Below, one piece after another: positions 39,001 through 58,696 of a DNA stretch of 64,000 nt. The position numbers and the translations under genes are program-made. Under the pieces are notes generated by a model. The model was not told where the DNA came from, did no database searches, and saw only the letters and a program-made list of their open reading frames with translations. Position 1 is the first letter of the stretch. The number at the start of each line of letters is the position of its first letter. This stretch comes from Dirofilaria immitis (Eukaryota; Nematoda; Chromadorea; Rhabditida; Onchocercidae), in the NCBI GenBank assembly GCA_024305405.1, contig JAKNDB010000086.1:929001-993000 (forward strand), read 5' to 3'.

Positions 39001-41021
39001 TAAATGAGCAATTGGACGATTTATATTGTAAGTGGTTGGTTGTAAGCAAATACGCTACAATTAAATTTCAACTAAATAAGAGCATAGATTATATTATAAT
39101 AAGGCATGAGGAAAAGTAAAGGATTGTACTTATAGGTAAATAGATGGATAGATGGATAGATAGATAGATAGATGGATGGATAGATAGATAGATGGATAGA
39201 CGACCATTTTCTACTGTGATTACAGTATCACAAATTTGCAACATTACAAAATACAGCTAACACTGGGATTTCGAAGATAACAATTTAATCAGTTTAATGG
39301 TTAAATGTTCATTTATAAAAGAAATGTCCAAAAAGAAAAGACGAGATCAGTTGACACTTGGACTAGAAAGTTCATAAGGGAGATGTGATGACTGTGATTG
39401 GATAGATACATCACTGATACTGCTGAGTTTTCTTTTTACCTTTATTAATCTTTTAATCGCTTATAGTCAATATTTTTAATATTAAAAAGAATATTAAATA
39501 GTCATATTAAATGGATGCAAAGTGGTTACAAATATATTGAATTAATCAGTGATACATGAAATAGTGAAATTCAGCCAATTACTTTTAAAATTAATTTTTA
39601 ATACTTTCGCTATTCTTTCTAATCATTATTCGCTCTTTACAATAAAATGTGGTAGCAAAATTTAAAAAGCTACGAGCATATGGACTATTATTATTATTCG
39701 AACAAATTGCTTTGAATCCAAGCTTTAGAAAAATATTGAGAAAACATACTTTTATGGCCAGATTGTGCAATTTTATGAGATCTTTCATATCCAGCAAAAT
39801 ATAGGAATCAGAACCACGATATGTTACTAACTAAAAACAAATCTTTCTTGATCAAGAAAATTTTTTTTTGATCAGATTCAGAGAAGAAATGCATCATGAT
39901 ATTACTGAAAACATGACTCGATTATCAATTATCATAATCATGTGGTAGGTCATACAGTCAAAAAGTGGTATTATTATATTGGCAATAGTTTTCGAAGCTT
40001 AAATATTTTCATAGCCCATTTAATTGAAGTTATAAAAAAGTAATAAAATGCTAAGAAATAATATTCAAACGCTTGAAAACTTCCTGATCGGTGTAAAGGA
40101 ATGTCATTATGCAATGAAAGTATTATACATAAGAAATATATGTTCTTTATGCATAATACTTCTCTGTTTAAAATTAATTCTAAAATGATTGACAACAATG
40201 ACCTGCTTTTTGTCCTTTATGTAAATGATGAGAAATCCATTGTCGCAGTGCACATTGCCTAGCTCTGCGTCATAATAAATCTTCTTAGCGGTTTCATTCA
40301 GGGGCTCATCAGTATCAGCAACTTTCGTCGAATTTGTAACGAGAAGAACACCGATATACCTAAGAAATCCAATCAAAATAAGAGAAAACAAAATCTAATC
40401 ATACTAGCAGCAAAAGTTTAACTTCCATCGATTGAAATTTTGAATCCTGAACCCTGAATTTTCCAGATCTATTTCTTACGAGATCATATGAATCATGTAA
40501 TGTGAAATGTGCAAACGATTCTCAGTCATGCTTTGTAATAAACATAGTTTTTTGATATCTATTGATACTTTGGCTTTCAAAATAAATAAGAAGTTTCATT
40601 CAAAAAGTAGTAATTAAAAATTATATAATATTAAATATATGAAAAAGAAATCTTAAACTCGACTAAACAGCACTTTTAAAAAATCTTAACATTCAAAAGT
40701 CATCCACTTACTGTTTTCAACATTTGCAAAATAGAAAAGCACTTAAAAATTTTCTTCTTTCAATAAGATATATATATATATATATAGAGATCTTTTTATT
40801 TGGTGAACAAAAATTCAGTTCGAAAATTTTTTACGAGATAAGCATAAACAGCGACAGGCTAAATTATCAGACTTCGACTTTTAATATCAAACGGAAATCA
40901 ATTTTCCATATGTTTCTTATTAAAGAGAAAGGAAAAGAGCGTAATAATGAATTATGGAAAGATTTCTGATATTCATCACCAGTAATTAGATTAAGCTTCA
41001 ATTTATTGCAGTGTGGATCAT

Positions 41022-41056
<35 letters not shown>

Positions 41057-41671
41057 CAGTATTGATCAGAGCTTTTGAAAAGTTGGAAAGTTTTAAGAAA
41101 TGTCGGATGCAATGTCTAAAAGATCATGAAAATACTGTCCCATACCGATCATTAGTATTGAATATTTCGATATTCTTTATAACCATTAAAAAGGATGATT
41201 TAGTATTCTTTTTCTCAAGATTAACAATTATGCAAGTTAAAAATGGATAACACAGATATATTCGAGTTTGCATTCCAAAGACAATCGAAATTTATTGCTA
41301 TTTATGAAAATGCTTCAAAATTATTTACTTAGTTTCTTGGATTCACAAATTTTGAGTGTTTCATCAAAGTAAGAGATTCTGGATTAATAAATGAATTTTC
41401 TTCCTATAATTTTAAGAAATCTTTTTCTGAAAATTGTTAAAGTTCACACAAACGAGCTCAAATGAAACCTGTCGTTTCCATCTGGACGTCGGCATCCGCT
41501 TTCGCAATTACATTTAATTTTTCGTTGAAGGTCATTAAGCAACGAGATCAGCTTTTGCTGAGTTTGAAAAGCCAGTGCATCGTCAACATCACATAATAAT
41601 AATTCACGACTGAATCCGCCAGCCTTGCAAACCATATAATCGTCCAAAATATTGGTCGCAGCAATTTTCAA
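36079..41671 (-). CDS. MOLO1-family (levamisole-receptor modulator-like) single-pass membrane protein, 5' end missing
   Basis: Eight minus-strand exons: 41671-41469, 40359-40203, 39830-39750, 38644-38550, 37426-37199, 36934-36726, 36490-36406 and 36215-36079. The ectodomain reads LLLCDVDDALAFQTQQKLI, LNDLQRKIKCNCESGC, YIGVLLVTNSTKV, YDAELGNVHCDNGFLIIYIK and LLDMKDLIKLHNLAI. CDxD near the start, CxC, then a GV-LLV strand and a C-NGFLIIY strand are what I know of the TPM-like MOLO1 domain. A membrane span follows (CWILLALIIVLLILLLLLTL), then CCCC and a Ser/Pro-rich cytoplasmic tail of about 160 residues ending CTDFIY. C. elegans MOLO-1 is an auxiliary subunit that boosts levamisole-sensitive acetylcholine receptors. 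Signal-peptide exon(s) above 41671 were not found. The 39750/38644 junction needs one more base in an A run. Assignment is from memory of the family pattern and needs a profile search. Confidence 0.68.
39141..39200. repeat. (GATA/GATG)n microsatellite
   Basis: About fifteen four-base units, mostly GATA with GATG interspersed, within an intron of the MOLO1-like gene. Confidence 0.93.
41025..41055. repeat. (AT)n microsatellite
   Basis: 31 bases of alternating A and T within an intron of the MOLO1-like gene; a shorter run lies at about 40770-40786. Confidence 0.95.
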
Positions 41672-49010
<7,339 letters not shown>

Positions 49011-49548
49011 ATGTTGTTTTCGAAGTTTTTGGTGGCTTCAGCATTGTATTTTGTTGTTATGAATATTCAAATCAATGACGGGTGTATAACGTGTGGATCA
49101 GTTGTGAAGTTAAAAATAATCAAGGCGAGAAAGACATACCATCAAATTTTGTAAAGTAGTGGATCGAGGGATAAAAACATAAGTGATAATACAAGTTTCT
49201 TTATCAGTCGCTTTTCGTTTTAGTTAGAAATATTTATTTGTATTCCAAAAAATGTTGTTATTTTCTACTTTTGGCTGTAATCACTTCCGGTATTGAATAT
49301 TCAGGGGTTCGTCTGCATTCACATGACATAAAATATGGATCTGGTAGTGGTCAGCAATCGGTAACTGCCGTACAAAATGGGGATGATGTGAATTCTCATT
49401 GGCAAATCCTTGCTGGTGAGTTCTTATTTATTTTGCCGAAATGCATTTCTTGAAGCGAAAGACTATAAAAACATGTATTATTATTATCATTATTATTATT
49501 ATTATTATTATTGTTATTACTATTGTGATTATTATTATTTTCATTATC

Positions 49549-49590
<42 letters not shown>

Positions 49591-49610
49591 GTTATTATTA
49601 TTATTATTGC

Positions 49611-49667
<57 letters not shown>

Positions 49668-50531
49668 TGTTGTTGTTATTGTTTTTATTATTGTATACAT
49701 GTTGATTTATTAACTTCTAAACAACACAGTTATGTTTTTATTATGTTCTTCTGATTCAGCAATAAAAGGAACTTGCAAGCGAGGAGAACCAGTCAAATGT
49801 GGTAGTAAAATACGTTTAAAACATTTGACGACAGGTTGTTATCTTCATAGTCACTTATTCGCTGCTCCACTTACTAAGGAGAACCAGGTGATCATTACAT
49901 TATTTTACTAACTATTCATTACGTGTACAAAAATTTCATGAGAGAATGACGAGCTAATGCACTTCTAATGCTATTTGGACAATCCTATCTCTGATCGTTT
50001 TATTATGAAAATATTTAAATAAAATAATTTTTTTGGAGGAAATATCCTGTTTTGGAAATGCTGAAAGCGATTCTGGTGATCACTGGATAGTTGTTTGTAG
50101 CCATGATATATGGCTTAGGAAAGATGCAGTGAAATTGAAGCATGAAGACACTGGTTTGTTCAGCATTTTCATCTATTAATATGAATAGCTTGGACTTTGG
50201 TGGAAAAAATTTGAAAATTCACAGATCTTTCTCCTTATGCGTAATGAATCTTCATATTATTTGTGTTATATATTTTGAATTTTATCCACAATGAATCTTT
50301 GATTTGTTTCTGTCAAGGTATATTTAATGTTTATCATCTTCTTATTCGTATGAGTTATAATTCAGGCAAATTTTTGGCAGTAAGCGGAGAGCAGTTTGGA
50401 AGACCTATAAATGGACAGTATGAGGTAGTGGCTATTTCTATATCAAAAATGCAGCTTTATGGAAAACGGCTGAGGGTATTTTCATGGTAGGTTCAGAAAC
50501 ATTTTATAATAGAATTCAGCTGGAATTTTGA
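49011..50531 (+). CDS. SDF2: SDF2 homologue (ER stromal cell-derived factor 2, MIR domains)
   Basis: Five plus-strand exons: 49011-49124, 49305-49415, 49760-49887, 50039-50153 and 50366-50531. The start MLFSKFLVASALYFVVMNI is a signal peptide, with CTTTTTAG ending two bases before the ATG. Then come CITCGSVVKL, VRLHSHDIKYGSGSGQQSVT, CGSKIRLKHLTTGCYLHSHL, GDHWIVVC and VSGEQFGRPINGQYEV, the three MIR repeats of SDF2/SDF2L1, an ER-lumen protein linked to chaperone complexes and O-mannosylation. Length, about 210 residues, is normal. Two breaks: the exon 1/2 join needs one more G in GGGG (49304-49307) and uses a GC donor (ATCAAG|GCGAGA); in exon 5 an A run (50445-50449) needs one more base to read ALWKTAEGIFMV. 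No HDEL-type retention signal is seen at the predicted end. Confidence 0.93.
49476..49692. repeat. (ATT)n repeat inside SDF2 intron 2
   Basis: About 217 bases of ATT units with scattered G and C substitutions. On the plus strand it is the complement of the AAT array at 47077-47545. Confidence 0.95.
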
Positions 50532-51917
50532 TCGATTTCTGAATGAAACGTTTCACCATCGAATCATTACCTGGAACTTTCCAGCGGCATATTTATAATT
50601 TTTGCATGTAATTATGTATCATCATTACTTTTGGGAATCCAATGATATGCATGCAGTTGCTGATTTTAGAAATTTTTAGCAGTGATGAACTGGTCTGTGT
50701 TGGTTGTTCACTATGTGGAAGGTAAGCTAGGTTTTATTAATTAAATATGACAATTTAAGAGTTAAATACTTCAAAAGGCCGGGAAAAATAGAATTTTCTT
50801 TTATATGGATTTAAAATATTTGGGAAAAACGATATTATATTTAATTTGCTAAATTTCTGCTTGTTTCACACTGTTTTTTGTTGCTTTTTCTATTATTTCA
50901 CTCCACCGGTGGAACTTATGTAAAAATATTTTTTTGTAACTTGCTTAATTAACATCGAGTTTAAAAAGCAGCACTGGAACGTGGATATTAGCTTTGTAAA
51001 ATAGTTGTTACAGATTTTGAAGTGAACTGCGCATTATATATTGTGAAATTTCAGTTTTTAAGTACTATGGATCGCTCTTTTTGAAATTAATTCTAATTCT
51101 GTTGTAACTGGATAATCTTATATAAACAAATTTTCCCAGTAATTCATTTTAAACGTTTCAGGAAAATTGTCATTGATTATAAAACAAGAGCATACATCAA
51201 GGAACTCGCAATATTTTTTTAATTTTTCTTTTTGGCTATTAATTTTTTATTTTTGATTGTAATGTCTGGGGTTGTCGATATTGCAGTCTTTATCTTTATC
51301 TTTTAGGCGATTGATTGTTGACGGTATTGCAAGTGCGCACTTTTTATACTATTTGTGTTTTACTTATTACTTCAATTTATTTAGTGCTAGAGCTTTAGTC
51401 CCACACTTAACTTCGAGTCATATTTAAGTCATTAACTAAAGTCTACATAGAATATCATTAACTAAAGCCTACACTGATTTGTTTCTTCTTTGGGATTTTC
51501 ATATGAATTAGTCATCTAATTTTTAACATATTGTTCTCAAAAATTTATATGATGTGAGCATTGGTTTTATTGATACTGAAATGTTTTTCGCTATAAAAAA
51601 ATTATTTTTTAATCGATTTGCATTTTTTATTAATTAAATCAAATTGAATTGAAAAACTTTTACAATAGCCTATTCAAACATAATGTATTAAAGTTGTTGT
51701 AAAAATTCAAATTGTTATAAAAGCTCGTTGAAGTTATTTTTGAAAATGCAGTTATGGATTGCTATTATTATGAAGTAATAAAAATGAATTTTCGATAAAT
51801 ATCGTGTTTGCGAAGATTAAGCAATATTTTTTCTTGCTTTATTACTTAGATATTAAGGTGCATGTGGAATCGTTTATCTCCATTAATTTGTTGAATTAGT
51901 TTTTTAGAAATTTGGTA
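50532..51917. other. Spacer between SDF2 and eIF3h
   Basis: About 1.4 kb of A+T-rich DNA between two plus-strand genes. It has a 16-base direct repeat (CATTAACTAAAGYCTACA) near 51430-51475. No gene seen; the spacing is long for a classical operon but the downstream gene has a likely trans-splice acceptor at 51906-51907. Confidence 0.5.
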
Positions 51918-54065
51918 ATGATGTTAACTACTACTTCAACAGTTGGAGGTCCAAGTATTGTACAGTTCGTGCAAATAGATAGTTTGGTAGGTTTTTTTTT
52001 CATTTATTTTTTAATTACTAAATTATCGAAAAAAATCTCATTTATTGTTATGGAGTTTTTTGTTGTGGAGTTTTTCGTCGCCATTTATTTGAAAAAATTT
52101 ATAAGTAAATAAATATCCGCAAATTTGTAAAGCATTGATTTGTTGGAATCTTACGCTCAAGTGCATTATAATTAATAAATGAGCTCATGTATTTAAGGTT
52201 GTCATGAAAATTGTAAAGCACGTTGACTCAGAAATGTATGCAGGCTTGAATGAAGTAGCTGGTGAAGCATGTCAAGGCTTATTGACTGGTTGGTTTTTTC
52301 TTTTAAATAATTGCTGGCTTGTTTAAGCGCACTGATTTTTGCTGTGAGACATGGGAATACAAATTAAGGTTTGGTGTCAAGTGACGACCGTCGCTTGAAA
52401 TCACGAATTGTTTTCCAACAGCACGAGCTGAGCCTATGCTCGATGGTGATGAAATAACGCAAAGCAATACATTTTATGAGGAGCAAAAGCAAGCTGAGAT
52501 GTTGGATATGCTTCGAAAATTCAGGTTCTATTTTTCTAAGGATCCAATCTTTTAGCGATATCCACATTTTTCCAATCTGTAATTATTTTCATTGTTTCAA
52601 GTCTTCATTTATTTGCAGAGATATGAATATCGATTATGAGTTGGTTGGATTTTATCAAGCGCATCCTTTCGGTGCTTGTTTTGCGCAGGAAACAATCGAT
52701 TCGCTAATTGATTATCAAGCAAGTGTGCCAGATGGGGTTGTGCTTATTTATGGTAAAAGTGACATGACTATTTGGCAACTCGAAAGCTTGAAAATTTTTC
52801 AGAAAAATTGAGGTAGTGGTGGATTAATTTCTTCAAAAGAATATTGCAGATCCTGTGAAAACTCGTCAAGGACAGTTAAGCATACGGGCTTATCGTTTAT
52901 CAACAAAAGCCTTAGAAATGAGTTTAGATGGTGACTGGTCACCGGAGAGGTAAGCTGTTTGTGCTTTTATGATTGCTGTATTGGTTATTATGCAGTGATA
53001 ATAATTTTCAGTATTTATAATACTGAAATAAAAAAAAGTATTGTCGATTTACTCGTTTCAACTTCTCAACTCATTTTCACAATTTTTTTCCAGTGCAAGA
53101 GCAACTGGCTTGACATATGAAAATATGCTTGAAGAATTACCTGTAGTTATTAAGAATAGTCATCTGGTAAATGTGATGTTGGCTGAGTTAACATTACAAG
53201 GTGGTTGTGCAATTCAGCGATCATCTTCTCATCTCGAACTTGGCACTCGCAGGTTTTTTTCTTTTCTTGAAAATAATTTCGAGTTATAAAATATTTCAAT
53301 TATTTTTAAATTCAATATTTTGGAGAATGTTTTGAACTGCAAATTTGTTTCACTCCGTAATTTTTCATAGATCATTAGAAAAATGTCTTCGTTCGTTGAT
53401 GAGTGATGTTGATGATCTGAATAGAACGATTATGGCATATACGAAATATGTGGCTGATAAACAGCGCCATGATTTAACTATCTATAATGCCATGCAGAAA
53501 AGGGTTAGTGGCTTCACATTTCTATGTTTTTTTTTTGACCTATCCAGATAGCTTCTTTTTCTTTTTCGTGGTTTAGTTTTTTTTTTTTTGCAGCAGGCAG
53601 AAAATGAACAACGAGAAGCTCGTGGTGAACCTCCATTGTCGTTTGATGATATAAAAAAATGAAGCCACCTCAATTAACAACTAAATGTGGAATGTTGGAG
53701 AGTTTTCTATGTTCATCGGATGCTAGAGCCCATTCCGACTATGCTGCGGAAGTTTGTTTACATTAATTTTTTTTAGTTCAATTTTTTTTCTGGAGAAGTA
53801 GAATCAAGAAGTATTATAAATAATTCTGATCAGAAGAGGCTGAAATATACGAATTCTATCATTTCAATTAGTAATCTTTCCTTAAATTTTGCATTGATAT
53901 GATTTGAAATCGCTTATTTTAGAAGATTATTTTTACTCTGAATCGTAACTATATTCTAAAATTTTGTAGGTTACTAGTGAGAATATCGCAAAATTATTTT
54001 TGGCAGAAGCAGTAATTGACTCACATGATTCAAGAGATCATAGCGGAACAGCAGCATTGCGATGA
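51918..54065 (+). CDS. EIF3H: Eukaryotic translation initiation factor 3 subunit h
   Basis: Nine plus-strand exons: 51918-51986, 52198-52288, 52369-52524, 52619-52752, 52850-52949, 53094-53252, 53371-53503, 53594-53751 and 53970-54065. The product is colinear with human eIF3h: VVMKIVKHVDSEMYAGL, GLVSSDDRRL, MNIDYELVGFYQAHPFGACF, DPVKTRQGQLSIRAYRLS, LEELPVVIKNSHLVNVMLAE, ENEQREARGEPPLSFDD and ENIAKLFLAEAV at the end. It is an MPN- domain subunit without the JAMM metal motif, a structural part of the eIF3 complex that binds the 40S ribosome. The start lies ten bases after TTTTTTAG (51901-51907), a likely spliced-leader site. Frame breaks at 52395-52400 (TTGAAA needs one more base to read LEITNCFP) and at a seven-A run, 53653-53659, that makes a false stop after DDIKK while homology continues (KPPQLTTKCGML). 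Confidence 0.95.
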
Positions 54066-54135
54066 AATCGAATATGATTTTATTCCTTGTCTTGCCATTA
54101 TAAATCAGTTCCCGATTGAAGTTAAATTATATAAT

Positions 54136-54141
54136 AATAAA
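54136..54141 (+). promoter_or_regulatory. Candidate polyadenylation signal of eIF3h
   Basis: AATAAA about 70 bases after the eIF3h stop codon. Confidence 0.5.
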
Positions 54142-55423
54142 ACGGAAATTATTGAAGGTTTCAAAAGGCTTTTATGAATTGTTTCAGAGTTTTTGGCAAT
54201 TTTTAGTTCATTCAAAGTAAAATTAAACGCGAGCTTTTTCTTTTTAAATTAATTTCATAAGTAGTTATGCAAAGTATACGGTATAATTTTTCAACGTTAC
54301 ATTAATACATACGATTGACAGCGTTTCAACACTACAACATAGTTTCAGTTAGAGAGAAGTTCGCACATTTGCTGGAGCAGCATAGATATAGTGTGAATGT
54401 AAAAATTAATGCTATGCATGAAGCTACAAACATGAATATTTGATTAGAATCTTATAATAATGAAATAAGAAAATCATTTGAACAATTGAGGTATTTTGTG
54501 GTGTGAGTGATAACAAAGATTTGAAATAGTCTACAAAGACCTGTTTACTGCAATAAGTCAAATCATTTGGACGAATTTTTTTGAGTCCGTTATTTAATTT
54601 TTATTATGTATAGGAAGTTTGCTTTCTTGCATTTCCAGTTCCATAATTAGTGTTGTCATCAAGTTTGCTTAATTGCTTATCGTAATTCATATTTATTTGC
54701 TAGTCACTTTCTATTTTACCGCGTTGCATGAAAAAGACGTAATAATATGAACAGTATATTTATGTTTATTAATGTCACTCAGACGAAAATAGTACTCTGA
54801 TCATTTTCGATTACGAGGAGAAAAAGTTCGAAACATACTTCATATCGAATGTGATGTAAGAGGAAGATGTAAGGTGAGGGATGCTGAATATGGCATCAAA
54901 AGGCTGTCCAAAGAAGGCATGATGTTCAAGTCCTCAATCCAAATCATTTCTCGCGGCTTTCCTAATTTTTAATTAGAAAGAATCTCTGTGACACTGCAGA
55001 AAATTCCTCAGATATACAATTTACGCTCCAAAACAATTTCATTTTCACGGCGAACATGCTTAAATTAAGCTACAAAATTCGAAGTGGATTTGAGCAGCCT
55101 TAAGACCAGATGACTTGTTTTATTATAGAGGCAACTAGTCTAAAATCTATTCCATCAGAGTCACTGCTCCCAATCCCTATCAAATGTTTTTATCAGATTG
55201 TTTTTCATAGTCTGATTACCTGCCACGCATTCGTATTTCAACTTTCTCGTATCATGTGATTTTCATATGATGAGCATGTTTTTGCAACAAATACTGCCTT
55301 TAACAAGAATGAGCTTCAGGCTCGAGAAGTTTATGATATATGACAGCATAAGAAATTCTGAAGCAATGAATATCGACTATGAATTTTGATGATCATTAAC
55401 TCCTTCTTTTATTAAATCTCTTG

Positions 55424-55461
55424 TTTCTATCGTTTTCGTTCTTAAACGAAAACGATAGAAA
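55424..55461. repeat. Perfect 17-bp inverted repeat with 4-base loop
   Basis: TTTCTATCGTTTTCGTT at 55424-55440 is followed by CTTA and its exact reverse complement at 55445-55461. There is no coding sequence around it. Confidence 0.9.
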
Positions 55462-58400
55462 TATTTTTTATTAATTTTTTTTGATTTAAAAGAAATGTTA
55501 ATATATTAGAGAAGATTTTATCAAAAGGTTTGAAATTTGGAATATCTACGTTTTATCTCTGAAATTCATATTTATTAAGCAGCAGAAAATTGATTTTTGA
55601 AATTAAAAGTTCGCCACTTCTCTTAATATGTTTTATTTTGCATATTTTGCTATCAGAAAGCAGAAAACAACCTAGACGATCCATACTTTTAGCATGTCAC
55701 ATTAAAATCAAATACTTTTATTCCAATTTTTTTATCAATATTGTTCTGAAATCATTAAATTCTATTGTACTTTTTGAATTTATTGCTATTACATTTGTCC
55801 TCTTTCTACTTTTTGAATTATTATCATTACAACCGTTATATTGAGAATAGTCGCTAAAAAAGAAGCGCTTTTTCTATTTCAATTCCTATTGCCATATAAC
55901 AAATCACATCAAGCGAAAATGCCTTATTGCTAAGAGTTCTCAGGTCAAAGAATTATACTAAACTACAAGCTGTTGTAACATTAATTACATTTTTAGAAAA
56001 GTGATTCGTAAAAATTTTACTCACACGAAATGCTCATGAAATAAGCTTCACTTTAATTATGTTTGCCCAATTTGAAGCATTTCTAGAATTATTTGAACGA
56101 ATACCATGACATCATTCAACTTTGTCAATTTATGAATTTAAAAATCAGATGAGACAAATGAAAACAAAAAGTTCGAAATAGGTGCACCTAGCGCTCCAAA
56201 GCGATTGAAATCTTGTTTAAGGCTTGATTTTATCTCACTTGTGGTAAATTTAAATTTGCTCAATTACTTGTACTTTCGAATCTACTTTTGTGATCATATT
56301 TAGATTTGGCAGTTATTTCATTTATTTTATAAATCCTATCTATCACAGTTTTGTTCTTTTTATTCTTAATGGCCCATTTATCCTCACTCACTTTTCGCTA
56401 TTTACTTATTATCAATGATTATGATATTTAAGCAATACCTATAATTTTTTTTTCTCGGTATCTAATCACTATTTCGTTGCTTACTTCAGACTCTTAACAT
56501 TTTCCTGATTGTCGTTATTGATTTTGACATATATCACTATATTATTTACTATAATCGCAAAAAGAAATGAAAGGAATTTTTTTCAATAATCTCATATTCA
56601 TGAAATCATTAAGATTAATATATGCATTAGACGCTTCTTATTAGTCATATTCTGATGAAAATTAGCAAAATTATTTTATAATCATCTAGTCATGATTTTG
56701 CCCAGAAGTTTCATTAAAAATGAGTAAAGAAAATTATTTATGTTTCAATGATTTCCTTGCTGAAGAGTAGAGATCTAAAAAAATACGGATAAATTTATTA
56801 TATGTACACAGTGATATGAACAATTAGCGAATTTCAAATTTCACGTCTTTTCACTTTTTCAATTAATTTTTTATAATACTTTCACTAATTACAATACCCA
56901 TAATTCAAAATTATGAATATTTTGTGAAACAACTGATAAGTAGAATAATAAAAAAAGCGAAGATAAAAATCTGAGAATTCAACTGTTTAAAATGAATTGC
57001 ATTAAACAAACAATTCATCCAGCTATTGAATCGTAAGCAGTAATTACAACAGATGTATATGTTACATTTATTAATTCCATCGGATTCAATTTGAAATCTG
57101 ACTCATTCATTTATTCATTTCAAGTCTCCATAATGACGACAGATTCTTGCCTTCTGAATTTATTTAATTATTACTATTACTATTATTTTAGCAAATTGAA
57201 AATATAAAAAGAATGTTAAAGATTTTATTACCGATAAAGTTATAAAATTAATTTTTTGCACATTTAGTTCAACGCAAATACTACAATTTAATTATCATTT
57301 CGATGAAACAAAATAATTCATTTTTCCTTTTCGTAAAATTCGTCAATTAGGAATTAATTACTGTTCGAAAATTGCAGCGAGATATTTCAAGCACAGTTTC
57401 AGAGCTTCAATTATCAAGTGAATTTTATTTTTACTAAACAGTAAGCATTTTTTCCGTATACATCTTGCCATTTGTTTAATAAATAATAGTAATAGTTTGT
57501 TAAATAATTAACGTTTTAGAAATTCATAAATTACAAATATCTTTTAATAAAATAAAACCTCTTAATGATGTTATCAATTATCAAACCGATAATTCATATA
57601 TATTTTAGATTTTTCAGTTATTTGGGAAACGAAATTGTTGATTTCTAGGAAGCGATAGAAAAAAAATATTTAAATATGTATGTAATATTTAAAAATCTTT
57701 AAAAATATTCGTGCAAATTTCTTATTAATATGTTTTTTGAAATCTCAAAATATTTTAAATTACTGTCATCGCCTTTATCGGTCATTGTTCTGATTCACTT
57801 TTTTTTTTTTTTATACTAGCTGCTTCGATGCTTCAATACTTGTAAATTAATTCTCGTGCCACTTTTCTTTGAAGTTATTGATAATATCAATACTTTCACT
57901 ATATTTGTAGGCCTAATTTCCTCTCAATTCTTTCTATCTTTGTTTATCACGTAATGCTATTATTGAACTATTAATATTAATTTTTGTTACTTTTTAAAAA
58001 ACCATTTAATCACTTTGTCACTTATAATTTGTAATTGCTGCACTTATTAACTTCATCATTTGACAGATCAAGCAGACAAGTTATTTTCTTGTTGCTTCTA
58101 TTGAAACTGTATTATTATCATAGTTTTTATCATTATTACTGCTATTATTATTACTACCAAATGCATTTAGCTGTACAAATGATATCGCAGTTATTTGAAG
58201 GCAAACAAAACACCTATCTAAGACGTTTCGAGAAATATCATAATTGATTGATTTTTGGCTCAAAGAAATATTTATTTATATTAAAAACGTTATCATCTTA
58301 CATAGATGCCATATTTAATTATCATCAGTCAATTAATTTGCCTAAAAGCATGAAATGAAGACGTCGTAGTGGTTGTAGTCATGGAGATCGACTTCTCAGC

Positions 58401-58696
58401 TACAAATTATCAATCAAACGCCAAGATAAACGATTATTCTTTATATTCAGTTGTTCAATACATGAAAAGTTCCGTAAATAACATTTTACCTCTTTCTTTG
58501 ATCATTTCTAAGAATCTGAAATAGTTTGAATTTTAAATTGCTTTTTCACAACTGAATAAAATCAATCTCGACAAGTATTTCTCGATTTTTCTTTCGTCAG
58601 AAAATTTTTATGCAATTTGACGAAATTTTGAAAAGCAAATTAAACAGTGAATTTGAATTTTTTGTTCCATACTTTCCATAACAAATACGAAACGTA

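Larger units (their letters stand above)
54066..58696. other. Intergenic region between eIF3h and PDE1
   Basis: No exon chain recognised over 4.6 kb. It contains an AATAAA at 54136 likely to serve eIF3h, an unexplained open stretch at 54795-54968, and a perfect 17-bp hairpin at 55424-55461. The right end is the promoter side of the PDE1-like gene. Confidence 0.5.

Noticed and set aside
49410..49754. Long open frame translating to runs of Tyr (and, in other frames, Ile)
   Set aside because: It is the ATT repeat inside SDF2 intron 2 and has no coding meaning.
55590..55844. 84-codon plus-strand frame starting with a signal-peptide-like segment
   Set aside because: Hydrophobicity follows from base composition; no cysteine or other conserved pattern and no splice context.
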